Source: Actinomycetota bacterium
GTDB lineage: Bacteria; Actinomycetota; Thermoleophilia; Gaiellales; Gaiellaceae
DNA: 43,119 nucleotides
Direction: 5' to 3'
Assembly (NCBI GenBank): GCA_013821525.1
Contig: JACDGR010000001.1
Span: forward strand, 1 to 43,119
This document shows, one piece after another, positions 7,988 through 15,987 of this stretch; positions within the stretch are counted from its first letter, which is position 1, and each line of letters starts with the position of its first letter. The notes beneath the pieces were generated by a model. The model ran no database searches and was not told where the DNA came from. It was given only the letters and a program-made list of their open reading frames with translations. Made by a program: the position numbers and the translations under genes.

Positions 7988-9166
7988 CTAGCTGTACGCG
8001 GTGACGCCAAGCAGCAGCGCGTGGCGCTTCTCGTTGTCGAACTCGATGCAACCCTCGGTGAGGTACTCGTTCTTCTTCGAGTCCTCGTCGTTGCCCTGAC
8101 GGCCGGGCAGGTACCGCGTGTCGCGCAGCGGGCGCCACTTCACGGCGTCCGTGTCGATCAGGAACGCCATGCCAGCGGGGCTCGAGACGTTGTTGCCGGA
8201 CGCCGTCTGCGCGTCCATCCAGTCACGCTTGACCACGATGTCGACACGCCCAGCGACCGAACCGCTGATGTACGAGTTGACGTTCGTGCCCCAGCTGCGC
8301 TGCTTCTCGTTGTCCGCCGGCGCGAGCTTCGCGAGCGGGAAGCTCGACAGTGCCGACGCGATCAGCGGCGAGCAGAACAGCACCTTGTTCGTGCCGCCAT
8401 ACCGGAACGCGCTGCGAAGGAACGTCTCGAACGTCTTCTGGTCGAGCGTCGACACCGACGTCGTCTTGTTCGTCGCGATGTAATCGATCGCGCCACCGGC
8501 GTACGCGACGGGCTGCGTGCCGGACGAGTCGTACGCGCGCTGACCGAAGAACGCCGTGTTCTCGAGCTGGCGGCGATGCTCGATGAACTTCTCCGCCTTC
8601 TCGTTCGTGTCGAGGTTCCCGCCGTACATCTCCGACGCGAGTGCCGTCTCCGTGAAGCCGAACGGGTCACGCTGGATCTGGCAGTAGTTCGACTGTGCGA
8701 TCTTCTTCGTCTGGATCAGCGTGCCGAGCGTCGCACCTTCGAGTGCGGCGTTGCCGATCTTGATCACGTCCGAGCCGGCCGCTGCGGTCGTGCCCTGCAG
8801 CGACAGTGCCCGGTTCACACCAGCGCTCACGCCGGTGATGCCGGTCACGACGACGTTCTCACCCGACGTCGAGAACCGCAGGACGTCACGCACGCGGAAC
8901 GGGTTCGACGTGAACGTCAGCGTCGACGTGCCACCGGTCGCCACTGCGGCGCTGACGGCGAGCGTGTCGATGATCGGCACGAGGTCGTCCTCGAGCCACT
9001 GCACGATCTGCGAGTGCGCCGGGCGACTCTTGATCTTCTGCAGGTAGTTCGTGAACTGCGAGACGTCATCCTGGAGGTTCTGGATAACGGGGTTCATGTC
9101 GACGACGCGCTGCGCCTGGGCGATGGTCGCGTCGGAGACGACACCCGTGAGGGTGGGGTTTGCCAT
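7988..9166 (-). CDS. Major capsid protein (SU10 / DUF5309-like, HK97 fold)
   Basis: A 392-residue protein with ATG start. It begins MANPTLTGVVSDATIAQAQ and has VVDMNPVIQNLQDDVSQF, then HSQIVQWLEDDLVP, then a mid-protein DPFGFTETA and FIEHRRQLENTAFFG. The C terminus DEDSKKNEYLTEGCIEFDNEKRHALL matches the late beta-strand with ExxxEx-N-KAHA typical of DUF5309/SU10-type capsid proteins. It forms the icosahedral shell. The scaffold gene is directly upstream, as is usual. It is the only late gene with sizeable non-coding gaps on both sides (136 and about 94 bases), consistent with its own expression control. Confidence 0.88.
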   Translation of the reverse strand: MANPTLTGVVSDATIAQAQRVVDMNPVIQNLQDDVSQFTNYLQKIKSRPAHSQIVQWLEDDLVPIIDTLAVSAAVATGGTSTLTFTSNPFRVRDVLRFSTSGENVVVTGITGVSAGVNRALSLQGTTAAAGSDVIKIGNAALEGATLGTLIQTKKIAQSNYCQIQRDPFGFTETALASEMYGGNLDTNEKAEKFIEHRRQLENTAFFGQRAYDSSGTQPVAYAGGAIDYIATNKTTSVSTLDQKTFETFLRSAFRYGGTNKVLFCSPLIASALSSFPLAKLAPADNEKQRSWGTNVNSYISGSVAGRVDIVVKRDWMDAQTASGNNVSSPAGMAFLIDTDAVKWRPLRDTRYLPGRQGNDEDSKKNEYLTEGCIEFDNEKRHALLLGVTAYS

Positions 9167-9302
9167 GGTGTTCCTGCTCTCTAGAAGGTGTTGTTGTGGT
9201 GCTCTTGCCTCTAGTGAGCGGCCCGCCTGATGGCCTCAGACAATGCGGGTTATCGCTCGTGCACCCGCCGTGTGGCGGGGTCGTGCGAACGTGCGTTGGT
9301 GG
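9167..9302. other. Intergenic region between scaffold and capsid, with hairpin
   Basis: A 136-base gap, large for this genome. It holds a perfect 6-bp inverted repeat CCCGCC/GGCGGG at 9264-9279 with a 4-base loop. I see no clear -35/-10 pair on the minus strand. Immediately before the capsid ATG the minus strand reads AGAGCAGGAACACC, a weak ribosome site. The likely role is modulating capsid expression; the evidence is only positional. Confidence 0.35.
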
Positions 9303-10211
9303 TTAGCTCATTCCCGGCTGTCCGGCGAGAACCTCATCGAGGAACGCCTGATCCTGCGCGCTCACACCACTCGAACCCGACGCCGTCGACCGTGTCTGCG
9401 TACGAGCCTTCGCACCAGCCGCCGGCTTCGCGGGTGCCTGCCCCGCGAGTGTCGCCGACTCCTGCGCCTCAAACTCCTCGAGACGAGCACGCGCGTACAA
9501 CGTCTTCACGTAGTCCGTCATCGCCTCGGGAGTCGCGAGACGCGGATCCCGATCATCGACCGGCCCCTGCGTGGTGTAGAGCTCCGCGATACGCGGCTGG
9601 TACTTCGCGAACTCCGGCAACTTCGACGCCTCTTTGAACGCGTCGACCGCCGTCTTGTGGTTCGTCTCCGCCTGGCGCGACTGCTGCTCCTGCTCCCACT
9701 GCGAACGCAACTGCTCGACCTGCTCACGCTCCGCCGTGACCGCGAGCTTCGCAGCGTACGAGTGTGCGTCCATCGGAGCGAACGTCGACCACAACTGGTA
9801 GATCTCGTTCTTGAGGTTCGGGTTCCACTTCGCGATCTCGTCGCTCATCGCCCACTCGAGCGTCTCCTGCGGGTTCGTGTACGTCGAGTTCGCGATCTGC
9901 TGGCGATCCGAATCGTCATACCCGACAGCGAACGACGCGAGCGGATCGTACGGCTCGGGCTGCTCGGCCTCGGGTTCGGGCTGCTGCTGGTACTGCGCGA
10001 GTTGCTGGCGTGCCTGTGTGTGCTCACGCTCGAGCTCCAGGTACGCCTTGATCGCGTCGTCGGTCGTCTTGAACTTCCCAGCGATCAACTCCTGCGGCGC
10101 TTCCGTCCCGACCGCACCATCGTCCGCGCCAGTCTCCTCGACGTCGGGCTCGGGGTCGGGTGGGTTGATCGCGTCGTTGATCGCCGCTTCGGTCTCGTCC
10201 AGGCTACTCAT
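9303..10211 (-). CDS. Scaffolding protein
   Basis: A 302-residue, very acidic protein rich in Glu, Gln and Asp, with long predicted helices and no hydrophobic core. It starts MSSLDETEAAINDAINPP, has the common scaffold segment LIAGKFKTTDDAIKAYLELE near residues 42-61, a Gln/Glu linker (QYQQQPEPEAEQPEPYDP), and a basic-to-helical C terminus (about 255-302) that would contact the capsid protein. It would guide procapsid assembly and then leave or be removed. ATGA overlap with the preceding gene. Its position right before the capsid gene supports the call. Confidence 0.85.
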   Translation of the reverse strand: MSSLDETEAAINDAINPPDPEPDVEETGADDGAVGTEAPQELIAGKFKTTDDAIKAYLELEREHTQARQQLAQYQQQPEPEAEQPEPYDPLASFAVGYDDSDRQQIANSTYTNPQETLEWAMSDEIAKWNPNLKNEIYQLWSTFAPMDAHSYAAKLAVTAEREQVEQLRSQWEQEQQSRQAETNHKTAVDAFKEASKLPEFAKYQPRIAELYTTQGPVDDRDPRLATPEAMTDYVKTLYARARLEEFEAQESATLAGQAPAKPAAGAKARTQTRSTASGSSGVSAQDQAFLDEVLAGQPGMS

Positions 10212-10447
10212 CGGCCTCTCCTGTGTGTCGACGCGCCCCTGGCAGCCCTCAAGCCTCGCAACTCACCAGTCAGCGTGATGTACTCCTCGAACGTCCTACC
10301 AGGCTTCTCCAACCCGGACAGGACAGCCTCTACCCGCGCGTCGACCAGACTCGAGAGCGCCGTGTAATCGGCGTTCTTCGCGAGACGATCGTGCAGTGCA
10401 GCGATCTCGTCCTGCTGCACGTTCTGCGCGGGGGCGTCAATGTTCAA
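10208..10447 (-). CDS. Small helical late protein, unknown function (TTG start)
   Basis: A 79-residue protein that begins with TTG (TTG AAC ATT GAC). The TTG shares bases with the stop of the preceding gene (TTGA), and an AAGGG ribosome site lies about 7 bases upstream, which supports the rare start. The composition is helical (DEIAALHDRLAKNADYTALSSLVDARVEAVL, then ITLTGELRGLRAARG) with a basic tail. It sits among head-assembly genes. No family recognised; a small scaffold- or portal-associated protein is possible. Confidence 0.65.
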   Translation of the reverse strand: MNIDAPAQNVQQDEIAALHDRLAKNADYTALSSLVDARVEAVLSGLEKPGRTFEEYITLTGELRGLRAARGASTHRRGR

Positions 10448-10938
10448 CCGACGCCCTTGACCTTCGGGTTCTTCTTCACCGCAGCGGCGAGCTCCGCGAG
10501 ATCCCGCTCGAGCGTCCCGGTGCGTTCCGGCCCGTTGATGATCGTCACCGGGTGCGGCTCACCATCCGCCGTCGTGTACTGGTAGACGCGGAAGTCACCC
10601 TCCTGCTCGTCCTTCCGGACGTACATATCGCCAGCGTCATCCACGACGTACAGCAGGTCGTGGCTGGCGAGCGTCGACGTCGTGCCGTCACGCGCACCAC
10701 CACGAAACGCGACGAGCGCGCTCCCTTTGCCGAGCTTCGCGGGTGTCTCTTTGCGCTCCTCGTGGGTGTGCTTCGCCTCCGCGTTCTCCTTCGGCGACAG
10801 TTTCGCCGGCTGCTTCGGGTCGAGCGGAGTCTTGCGTCGCGGTGCCGCCGCACTCGTCGTCTTCGCCGGGTCTGTCGGGTGGTTCGGCGCCGTCGCGTTC
10901 GCCTGCGCTGCGACGGTGCCTTTCGTCGTCTCGGTCAT
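10444..10938 (-). CDS. Late protein of unknown function with disordered N terminus
   Basis: A 164-residue protein with ATGA overlap to the gene before. Residues 1-70 are low-complexity and charged (Ala, Thr, Lys, Pro; includes PKQPAKLSPKENAEAKHTHE). Residues 75-164 look folded: GGARDGTTSTLASHDLLYVV, then MYVRKDEQEGDFRVYQYT, then TLERDLAELAAAVKKNPKVKG. Similar small beta proteins often occur between portal and scaffold genes in phages, but I cannot name the family. No membrane segment or catalytic motif is visible. Confidence 0.65.
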   Translation of the reverse strand: MTETTKGTVAAQANATAPNHPTDPAKTTSAAAPRRKTPLDPKQPAKLSPKENAEAKHTHEERKETPAKLGKGSALVAFRGGARDGTTSTLASHDLLYVVDDAGDMYVRKDEQEGDFRVYQYTTADGEPHPVTIINGPERTGTLERDLAELAAAVKKNPKVKGVG

Positions 10939-11237
10939 GCGGGTTCTCCGATCAGGAAACGGGTCTTGGACGGGTGGGGACGCGCCTCAGCGTCGATACC
11001 GAGGGCGGCCAGTCGAGCGGTCTCGGCACGCATCTCGCGGATCGAATCGTCCATCTCGCGGTGCAGCATCTGCAGGTGCGCAACGAGGCGCCACATCACG
11101 TCGCTGCCACCCTCGACGTGCAGCGGGTGACCACCGATCGTGTCGAGGTTCGAGTCGGCACGACGAATCAACCCGCACGTCGGGCACGACTCGCCAAACG
11201 CGAACGCACTCGTATCGCTGGGCTGCTGGAACGTCAC
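10935..11237 (-). CDS. Small late protein with CxxC motif
   Basis: A 100-residue protein with a GTG start coupled to the portal stop (GTGA). It has one SCPTCGLIRRAD motif near residues 17-28 followed by GGHPLHVEGG, giving two Cys and two His that could bind one zinc ion. The second half is helical (WRLVAHLQMLHREMDDSI, EMRAETARLAALG). Unknown role between portal and scaffold genes. The Cys/His spacing suggests a small zinc-stabilised adaptor protein, but this is not certain. Confidence 0.62.
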   Translation of the reverse strand: MTFQQPSDTSAFAFGESCPTCGLIRRADSNLDTIGGHPLHVEGGSDVMWRLVAHLQMLHREMDDSIREMRAETARLAALGIDAEARPHPSKTRFLIGEPA

Positions 11238-13045
11238 GCTGCCGGCCTCCCGAACGGGATAGAACTCGGCGCGCCAGCCCCCGAAGGGGTTGTTGGCACT
11301 GCGCCGAGCGGGACACCCTGACCAGGCTGAGTCGAGGCCAGTCCACCGCCCAGACCAGGGACACCCATCGGAGCCGGAGGCGGCGGCTCAACCAGCATCG
11401 CCTCCGGGTCAACATCATACGACTCGAAAAAATCCTCGAGGATCGCTTTCGCGTTCACGATCATCCCGAACTGCGGCAACGCCATCAGCCCAGCGATCGT
11501 CTGCAACATCAGGGACGCCTCTTGCCGGCGCTCCTGCCGGTTCAGCGACTCGTCCGCATCCTCAACCTCGTACGTACACCCGATGATGTCCTGGATCTGC
11601 AACGGCATCGGCTCACCATTCGGGCCGTACCCAGGCACGACATCAGGCGCGAGCTGCTCGTTCAACAACAGCTGGTGCTTCCCGATCTGGCGTTCCTGGT
11701 TCGCGAACTTCTGCTTCTTCATCAGGATCCGGCGTTGCGCCATCGACTGGATCGCCTTCACCGCCGTCGCCGTCTTCTGATCGATCGTGCTCGTCTCCGA
11801 CCCGGAAACGAACGGGTTCACGCCCGAGATCGTCTCCATGTCGCCCTTCAACACCTGCTCCTCATCGAGCGACGGTTTGAAGATCGAGGTGTTCGGCGAC
11901 CACGGCATCACCGCATCCGCAGGGTTGCCGTTCGTCAAGTTGACCGCGCCTGGCGCCCACGTCCACGCATCGGTGTCCTGCTCCGAATCACGCGCGAAGA
12001 ACGGGTTGTTGTTCACGAGCTCGACCTGATCGAGGCGCGCATTCTTGTTCCGCCAGAGCGCGACCTGGATGTCCGCGATCAACTCTGGCTCAGACTTGCC
12101 GTCGATGCGGAACAAGCGTGGTGTCGGCGCGACGAACGAGAACGGGATCTCCTTCCCGTTCAGCACGTACGGCGACAGCTGGTCGCGCATCACGATGGTC
12201 CGCGACGCGACGACCGTCAACTGGATTCCATCCCGGCGGTGCTGCCACCGCTCCCACACCTCGACAAGATCCTTCCGGTCGATATACCCCGGACGATCCG
12301 TCGTGCCGTTCCCACCGACGACGACGTCGTCGACGTTCTCGTAGAGGCCATCCGCCTGCATCGCCTTAAGGCTGGCTTTCGTCTCGTACGTGCGGTAGAA
12401 CAACGTCGTGATCGTGTCCGGGCTCGTTGCCGCCGGATCCCACATCACGTCCTTCATGTCGCACACCGTGATCGTCGGCCGATCAAAAACCTTCACGTCC
12501 TGCGCCTCCACGCTGCGCGCCGGCGTCGCCTGGCCGTAAACCGGCGTCAGAATGTTCTGCCGCACCTTCGCGAACTCGTACGCCCACGACGTCTTCACGC
12601 ACGACACACCCCGCTGCAGGGCTTGCAGATAGTTGCCCGCGATCTTCTCGTCGTAGTTATCCTCGCGCCGATCCTCGTTCAACTTGTTCTCGTACGCCTG
12701 CGCCTTGTCCTTCAACTCGGGCTTCCCACGCGGCGGCTTCACGCTCGCGATCGGCTTGTCGTCGAGCAGCATCGCGAGTTCAGCTTGGATCTTCTCGAAC
12801 ACGTACGGCGGGTGCAGCGACGATCGCCACTCACCAGCCTCATCCTGGCTGTTCGCTGCGAGGTGCCACGGCTCGAGCTTCCCGTCGTAGATGCGGTCAC
12901 ACTGGTCGTACCGCTCGCACCGCTCCCGATGCTTCTGCTCGGCCTTCGCGAGGTCACGCAGGAACTGGGGGAGCGCGTCCTGCATCGTCGACTCGCGGGT
13001 CGTGCTGGTCTGGCCGTGACCCAAGTCAGCGGCAGTCGTGCTCAC
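11234..13045 (-). CDS. Portal protein
   Basis: A 603-residue protein that would form the twelve-subunit ring at the packaging vertex. Features fit podoviral portals: an N-terminal helical wing (ERYDQCDRIYDGKLEPW), SLHPPYVFEKIQAELAMLLD, a central KTSWAYEFAK, MKDVMWDPAATSPDT, the stem region after IADIQVALWRNKN, then PGAVNLTNGNPADAVMPW and GVNPFVSGSETSTIDQKTA typical of P22-gp1-like and related portals, and a Gln/Arg-rich helix (MAQRRILMKKQKFANQERQ). The last about 50 residues are Pro/Gly-rich and probably disordered. GTG start shared with the previous stop (GTGA). Gene order terminase-portal-scaffold-capsid is canonical. Confidence 0.87.
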   Translation of the reverse strand: MSTTAADLGHGQTSTTRESTMQDALPQFLRDLAKAEQKHRERCERYDQCDRIYDGKLEPWHLAANSQDEAGEWRSSLHPPYVFEKIQAELAMLLDDKPIASVKPPRGKPELKDKAQAYENKLNEDRREDNYDEKIAGNYLQALQRGVSCVKTSWAYEFAKVRQNILTPVYGQATPARSVEAQDVKVFDRPTITVCDMKDVMWDPAATSPDTITTLFYRTYETKASLKAMQADGLYENVDDVVVGGNGTTDRPGYIDRKDLVEVWERWQHRRDGIQLTVVASRTIVMRDQLSPYVLNGKEIPFSFVAPTPRLFRIDGKSEPELIADIQVALWRNKNARLDQVELVNNNPFFARDSEQDTDAWTWAPGAVNLTNGNPADAVMPWSPNTSIFKPSLDEEQVLKGDMETISGVNPFVSGSETSTIDQKTATAVKAIQSMAQRRILMKKQKFANQERQIGKHQLLLNEQLAPDVVPGYGPNGEPMPLQIQDIIGCTYEVEDADESLNRQERRQEASLMLQTIAGLMALPQFGMIVNAKAILEDFFESYDVDPEAMLVEPPPPAPMGVPGLGGGLASTQPGQGVPLGAVPTTPSGAGAPSSIPFGRPAA

Positions 13046-13350
13046 GCTCCGGGCATCCCCATCGTGTTCGGCGCGAGCGGCCCCGGACTCGTCTGCGCCT
13101 GCATCGCCGGATCATTCGGCTGACCGGCCAACAGTTGCCCGAGCATCTGCAGCGCCCCTGTCGCGGCCTGCTGCGCCTGCTCGTTCTGCTGCTGCAACCC
13201 AAACGCCGCAGCCGACAGCGCAGAAACCGGGTCACCCGCGCCAGCGCCACCCATCGGAGGCGCACCCATCGGAGGCGCACCCATGCCGGGCGGCGGCCCA
13301 CCCGGAGGCAACCCAGGCGGGCCCCCCATCATCGAAGGATCGACACTCAT
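13042..13350 (-). CDS. Small Pro/Gly/Met-rich late protein
   Basis: A 102-residue protein starting at the ATG that overlaps the stop of the 61-residue protein (TGATG). The first 45 residues are almost only Met, Gly, Pro and Ala, with tandem MGAPP units (a 15-bp DNA repeat lies here). Residues 50-85 form a Gln/Ala-rich helix (AFGLQQQNEQAQQAATGALQ). The portal C terminus, coded just downstream, is also Pro/Gly-rich. Likely a small virion or assembly protein with a disordered arm; no family recognised. Confidence 0.62.
   Translation of the reverse strand: MSVDPSMMGGPPGLPPGGPPPGMGAPPMGAPPMGGAGAGDPVSALSAAAFGLQQQNEQAQQAATGALQMLGQLLAGQPNDPAMQAQTSPGPLAPNTMGMPGA
13249..13278. repeat. Tandem 15-bp repeat (two units)
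   Basis: Two adjacent identical 15-base units (ACCCATCGGAGGCGC on the plus strand) at 13249-13263 and 13264-13278, with a third degenerate unit following. In frame it encodes the repeated MGAPP block of the Pro/Gly-rich protein. Copy number could change by slippage without breaking the frame. Confidence 0.85.
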
Positions 13351-13535
13351 CAGTAGCCGACGACGAGAGTCTGAACATCCTTGATGTACGTCAGCGCCCA
13401 GTTCGCAGCGGTGATCGCACCCTGCAACTGGTTCGACTTCGCCGCGTTCGACGAGTTCGTCGCCTGCGGAGTCAGGTCCGCAATCACGGTCGTGATCGCG
13501 GAAAGAGCCGTGTTCGTATCGCCAGCAGTCGTCAT
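13350..13535 (-). CDS. Small late protein between terminase and portal
   Basis: A 61-residue protein with ATGA overlap to the terminase stop. It is Thr/Ala/Asn-rich with two helices: TALSAITTVIADLTPQAT and LQGAITAANWALTYIKDV, ending TLVVGY. No Cys, no signal peptide. Unknown function; its slot between the large terminase and portal genes suggests a packaging or head role. The tight coupling on both sides makes it very probably real. Confidence 0.7.
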   Translation of the reverse strand: MTTAGDTNTALSAITTVIADLTPQATNSSNAAKSNQLQGAITAANWALTYIKDVQTLVVGY

Positions 13536-15211
13536 CGCTCGTCACTCCTAGGTCGTGGTGCGCGCCGCGTGATCGGATTCACGCGAGCGTGCTTCTTCGC
13601 CGGCAACCCGGCAGGACGGATCGGCCTCGTAGCCCGCAAGTTCCGGACATGCTGCGTGATCGCCATCGCCATCACCCTGTCGTCGTGCGCGCCGGTATCA
13701 GCCTCCGGGCGACCACGATCGTTCCACACAAACGTCCGCATCTCCCTGACGAGATCAGCGTCCCTGAACGCCCCAGGACGATCCCTAAGCGCTTCGGAGA
13801 GCGTCGCGAGCACCGTAGGCCTCGTCGTGCTCGACATCGGGTAGCCAAACGCTCCCGTCTCATCCAGGCTCGACGTCGAATCCTCGTCGAGGTGCGTGTA
13901 CAGGTTCGGGTACGCGTAGCGTTGGCGCAGCAGGATGATCGTTGCCGTGCCATACCCACCGTTCTTCTCAACGGCGAGATGCGCATCGTTGTAGAGGCGT
14001 CCGACCTGCGCGAGTTTGAGGGCGTACTCGTCTTCCGTCCACCCGACGCCGTGCAGGCTCGCGACGGTAACGCCGGTGTCGGTGTCGACGACGTACGCGC
14101 AGTACGCATCCGCCTTCGAACCGACAGGGCGTGCGTCGTGTTCGGCGAGGATCGTGGAGCCGGCGACGTCCGCACCGATCACGTACCGCCGACCAGGCTG
14201 CTTCGACTTCCAGATCCGCAGCGGCCCGTACGGGTTCTCAACGAACCGCAGCACACCACCACCCTTCACCGGCGCGCCGATGATCTCACCACGAAGCTTC
14301 GGCGCTTCGACGATCACCTGGTCGAGACCATGGAAGTACGGACGCCCAGACGACAGGAACGCTTCCTCAGGCGTCGCGGGGTATTCCTGGTGGAACATGT
14401 CGAGCGACCCGCCACACTCGTTCGCGATCGTGTGCCGACGCCACGCAAGTTGCGCGTCGGTGACGCCGATGCGCTCGAGCGCGACCTCGTCATCGTCGAG
14501 CTCGCCAAGCAGCTGGTGGTCGGCGAGTTGGTAGTCCTCGAACTCGTACCACGCGAAGAACAACGGCGTGTACTCGCTGCGTCCGTCGACGGCGCGCTGC
14601 CACTCCTCGTGGAACGTATCGCCTACACCATGGGCGGTCGACTCCAGGATGACGAACGTGCCGGGTTCGTTCGGGACGATCTGCCGGAGCGCGAGCAGCG
14701 TGGAGCGGGCGTCGGGCCAGAACGCAACCTCAGATGCGTGGATGGCTCGCGTGCCAGTTCCGCGACCAACTCCGCTGCGACCACCAGCGGTGAACGTGCG
14801 GAGGCTCGAGCCCGACGTGAACGCGATTCGCTTGCCACGGAGCCCCGTCTTCTTCTGCAGTTTGAGCGCCGGCGGCAGGTTGTCGTACATCTGCTCCGTC
14901 ATCCCATGCAGATACTCGGATGATTCGTCGAGGTGCGCACCGGTGATCGCAGAGAACCGCCTGGTGGTGAACGCGAAGTGCGCGAACGACGCCTGGATCA
15001 CCGTCGACACACCCATCCGTCGCGACTTCAGGATGATGATACGAACCGGCTGCTGAGCCCGCAGGCTTGAGACGATCTCTGCGCGGATGCGACGCTGCAC
15101 GCTGTTCGGCTCGAACACCACCATCTTCCCTGAGCGCCGATCCTCGATGCGCAGGAAACGCCGGTAGTTCTCGAATCGCAGCTTCTCCTGGAGCTCAGCG
15201 ATGGTCGCCAC
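13532..15211 (-). CDS. terL: Terminase large subunit
   Basis: A 559-residue packaging ATPase-nuclease. Walker A is the deviant IIILKSRRMGVST (residues 58-70), the Walker B acid is in AIHASEVAFW (Glu161), and the coupling motif is ILESTAHG (Glu190, residues 188-195). The RNase-H-like nuclease has VIGADVAG with its first Asp near residue 337, and AHDDRVMAMAITQH near the C terminus for the last acids. GTG start, with GGGGG about 9 bases upstream. An 85-base gap separates it from terS. It pumps DNA through the portal and cuts it; the packaging type (pac or cos) cannot be told from the sequence. Confidence 0.93.
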   Translation of the reverse strand: MATIAELQEKLRFENYRRFLRIEDRRSGKMVVFEPNSVQRRIRAEIVSSLRAQQPVRIIILKSRRMGVSTVIQASFAHFAFTTRRFSAITGAHLDESSEYLHGMTEQMYDNLPPALKLQKKTGLRGKRIAFTSGSSLRTFTAGGRSGVGRGTGTRAIHASEVAFWPDARSTLLALRQIVPNEPGTFVILESTAHGVGDTFHEEWQRAVDGRSEYTPLFFAWYEFEDYQLADHQLLGELDDDEVALERIGVTDAQLAWRRHTIANECGGSLDMFHQEYPATPEEAFLSSGRPYFHGLDQVIVEAPKLRGEIIGAPVKGGGVLRFVENPYGPLRIWKSKQPGRRYVIGADVAGSTILAEHDARPVGSKADAYCAYVVDTDTGVTVASLHGVGWTEDEYALKLAQVGRLYNDAHLAVEKNGGYGTATIILLRQRYAYPNLYTHLDEDSTSSLDETGAFGYPMSSTTRPTVLATLSEALRDRPGAFRDADLVREMRTFVWNDRGRPEADTGAHDDRVMAMAITQHVRNLRATRPIRPAGLPAKKHARVNPITRRAPRPRSDER

Positions 15212-15296
15212 TAGATCGAGCCCCCATACGCCACGCTAAGCGCCTGCGACGACTCGACGAGTCCCCTAGTACCTACGAGTTTGCAGGCATTTCGCA
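15212..15296. other. Gap between terminase subunit genes
   Basis: An 85-base non-coding stretch in an otherwise gapless operon. It holds the small palindrome GACTCGTCGAGTC at 15251-15263 with a 3-base centre. Such a gap next to terS is a usual place for a packaging (pac/cos) site or terminase binding site; there is no direct evidence for one here. Confidence 0.3.
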
Positions 15297-15647
15297 TCAC
15301 GCGGCCTCGTCCGGCTCGCCAAGCAACAGACTATCGATCGCGATCGAACCACCATGCTCGACCTCCTTCGACTCGCGAAACTGACCCGCCCTCGTGCGCT
15401 CCAGCAACCACGCACCAGCACGCCAATCGTTCATCGCCGCACCACGCACCACGTTCACCAGGGATTCGGTGGCGACGTCCCTTGCCCGCGCCACGTCTGC
15501 TGCAAACTGCGCGTCGGACTCGATCCAGTCGTAGAACATGCGTTCGCTGATTCCGGCTGCGGCAGCTGCGTGGTGGTTGTAGTTGCCAAGCTCGATCGAC
15601 TTGAGGATCGCCGCCTGCACGGTTGGGGTTCGTTTTGTCTGGGCCAT
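15297..15647 (-). CDS. terS: Terminase small subunit
   Basis: A 116-residue DNA-binding protein, start taken at the ATG of MAQTKRTPTVQAAIL because an AGGA ribosome site lies 5 bases upstream; an upstream in-frame ATG at 15671 falls in the hairpin and lacks one. Residues about 10-45 are a helix-turn-helix: AAILKSIELGNYNHHAAAAAG then ISERMFYDWIE. Residues 46-85 continue as an oligomerising helix (DVARARDVATESLVNVV). The acidic tail ends GEPDEAA. It recognises phage DNA and recruits the large subunit. First gene of the late operon, downstream of a promoter-like site and a hairpin. Confidence 0.85.
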   Translation of the reverse strand: MAQTKRTPTVQAAILKSIELGNYNHHAAAAAGISERMFYDWIESDAQFAADVARARDVATESLVNVVRGAAMNDWRAGAWLLERTRAGQFRESKEVEHGGSIAIDSLLLGEPDEAA

Positions 15648-15661
15648 GAGTCCTAGAACGC

Positions 15662-15689
15662 CGAAAGCCACCTGGTGGGGTGGCTTTCG
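15662..15689. terminator. Strong hairpin just upstream of terS
   Basis: Perfect 11-bp inverted repeat (CGAAAGCCACC and GGTGGCTTTCG) with a 6-base loop. It lies in the roughly 110-base gap between the last early gene and terS, and ends 15 bases before the terS ATG. There is no U run, but many high-GC bacterial terminators lack one. Because the promoter-like site at 15720-15748 is upstream of it, the hairpin would form in the leader RNA of the late operon, so it could be an early-operon terminator or a late-operon attenuator. Confidence 0.6.
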
Positions 15690-15719
15690 TCTGGATCTGG
15701 GGATACCAGTCCGCTCGGT

Positions 15720-15748
15720 AGATTGGCACGTTTTTGGGGGGCTGTCAA
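15720..15748 (-). promoter_or_regulatory. Predicted late promoter upstream of terS
   Basis: On the minus strand TTGACA (15743-15748), 17 bases, then CAATCT (15720-15725). The -35 is a perfect consensus; the -10 keeps the A at position 2 and the T at position 6 of the TANNNT type. The spacer contains a C6A5 run. The expected start is near 15713, giving a leader of about 65 bases that contains the 15662-15689 hairpin. It lies at the boundary between the early and late modules. Confidence 0.5.
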
Positions 15749-15756
15749 GCGGGTTC

Positions 15757-15987
15757 CTAGCGAAACCTCAACTCGCCGCGTTCTTCTTTGTCGAGGAGTG
15801 CTTGGAGGGGGTCGGTGCCGGGTTGGGTTCCGCCGACGCCGCCGACGACGGGGATGCCGCGTAGGTGGTGTTTGCCGGCGGGGGTGGATGCGGAGACTTG
15901 CGCGGCGAGCTCGAGGTCGTCGGGTTCTTTGCCGCGGTTTTGGTTGCCGAGCATCTGGTGGGCGTAGTCGGAGAGGCTGGGGGTCAT
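15757..15987 (-). CDS. Small protein, unknown function, last gene of the early block
   Basis: A 76-residue protein with ATGA overlap to the stop of the preceding gene. It begins MTPSLSDYAHQMLGNQNRG, then an acidic stretch (KEPDDLELAAQV), a Gly-rich middle (GIPVVGGVGGTQPGTDP), and ends with a charged helix (LQALLDKEERGELRFR). No recognisable domain. It is the last gene before the 15.7 kb promoter and hairpin. Confidence 0.62.
   Translation of the reverse strand: MTPSLSDYAHQMLGNQNRGKEPDDLELAAQVSASTPAGKHHLRGIPVVGGVGGTQPGTDPLQALLDKEERGELRFR

Noticed and set aside
10682..13123. Very long plus-strand open frame (about 810 residues) opposite portal and neighbours
   Set aside because: It is antisense to the clearly recognisable portal gene, extremely Arg-rich with no domain pattern, and arises from the high-GC codon bias of the real strand.
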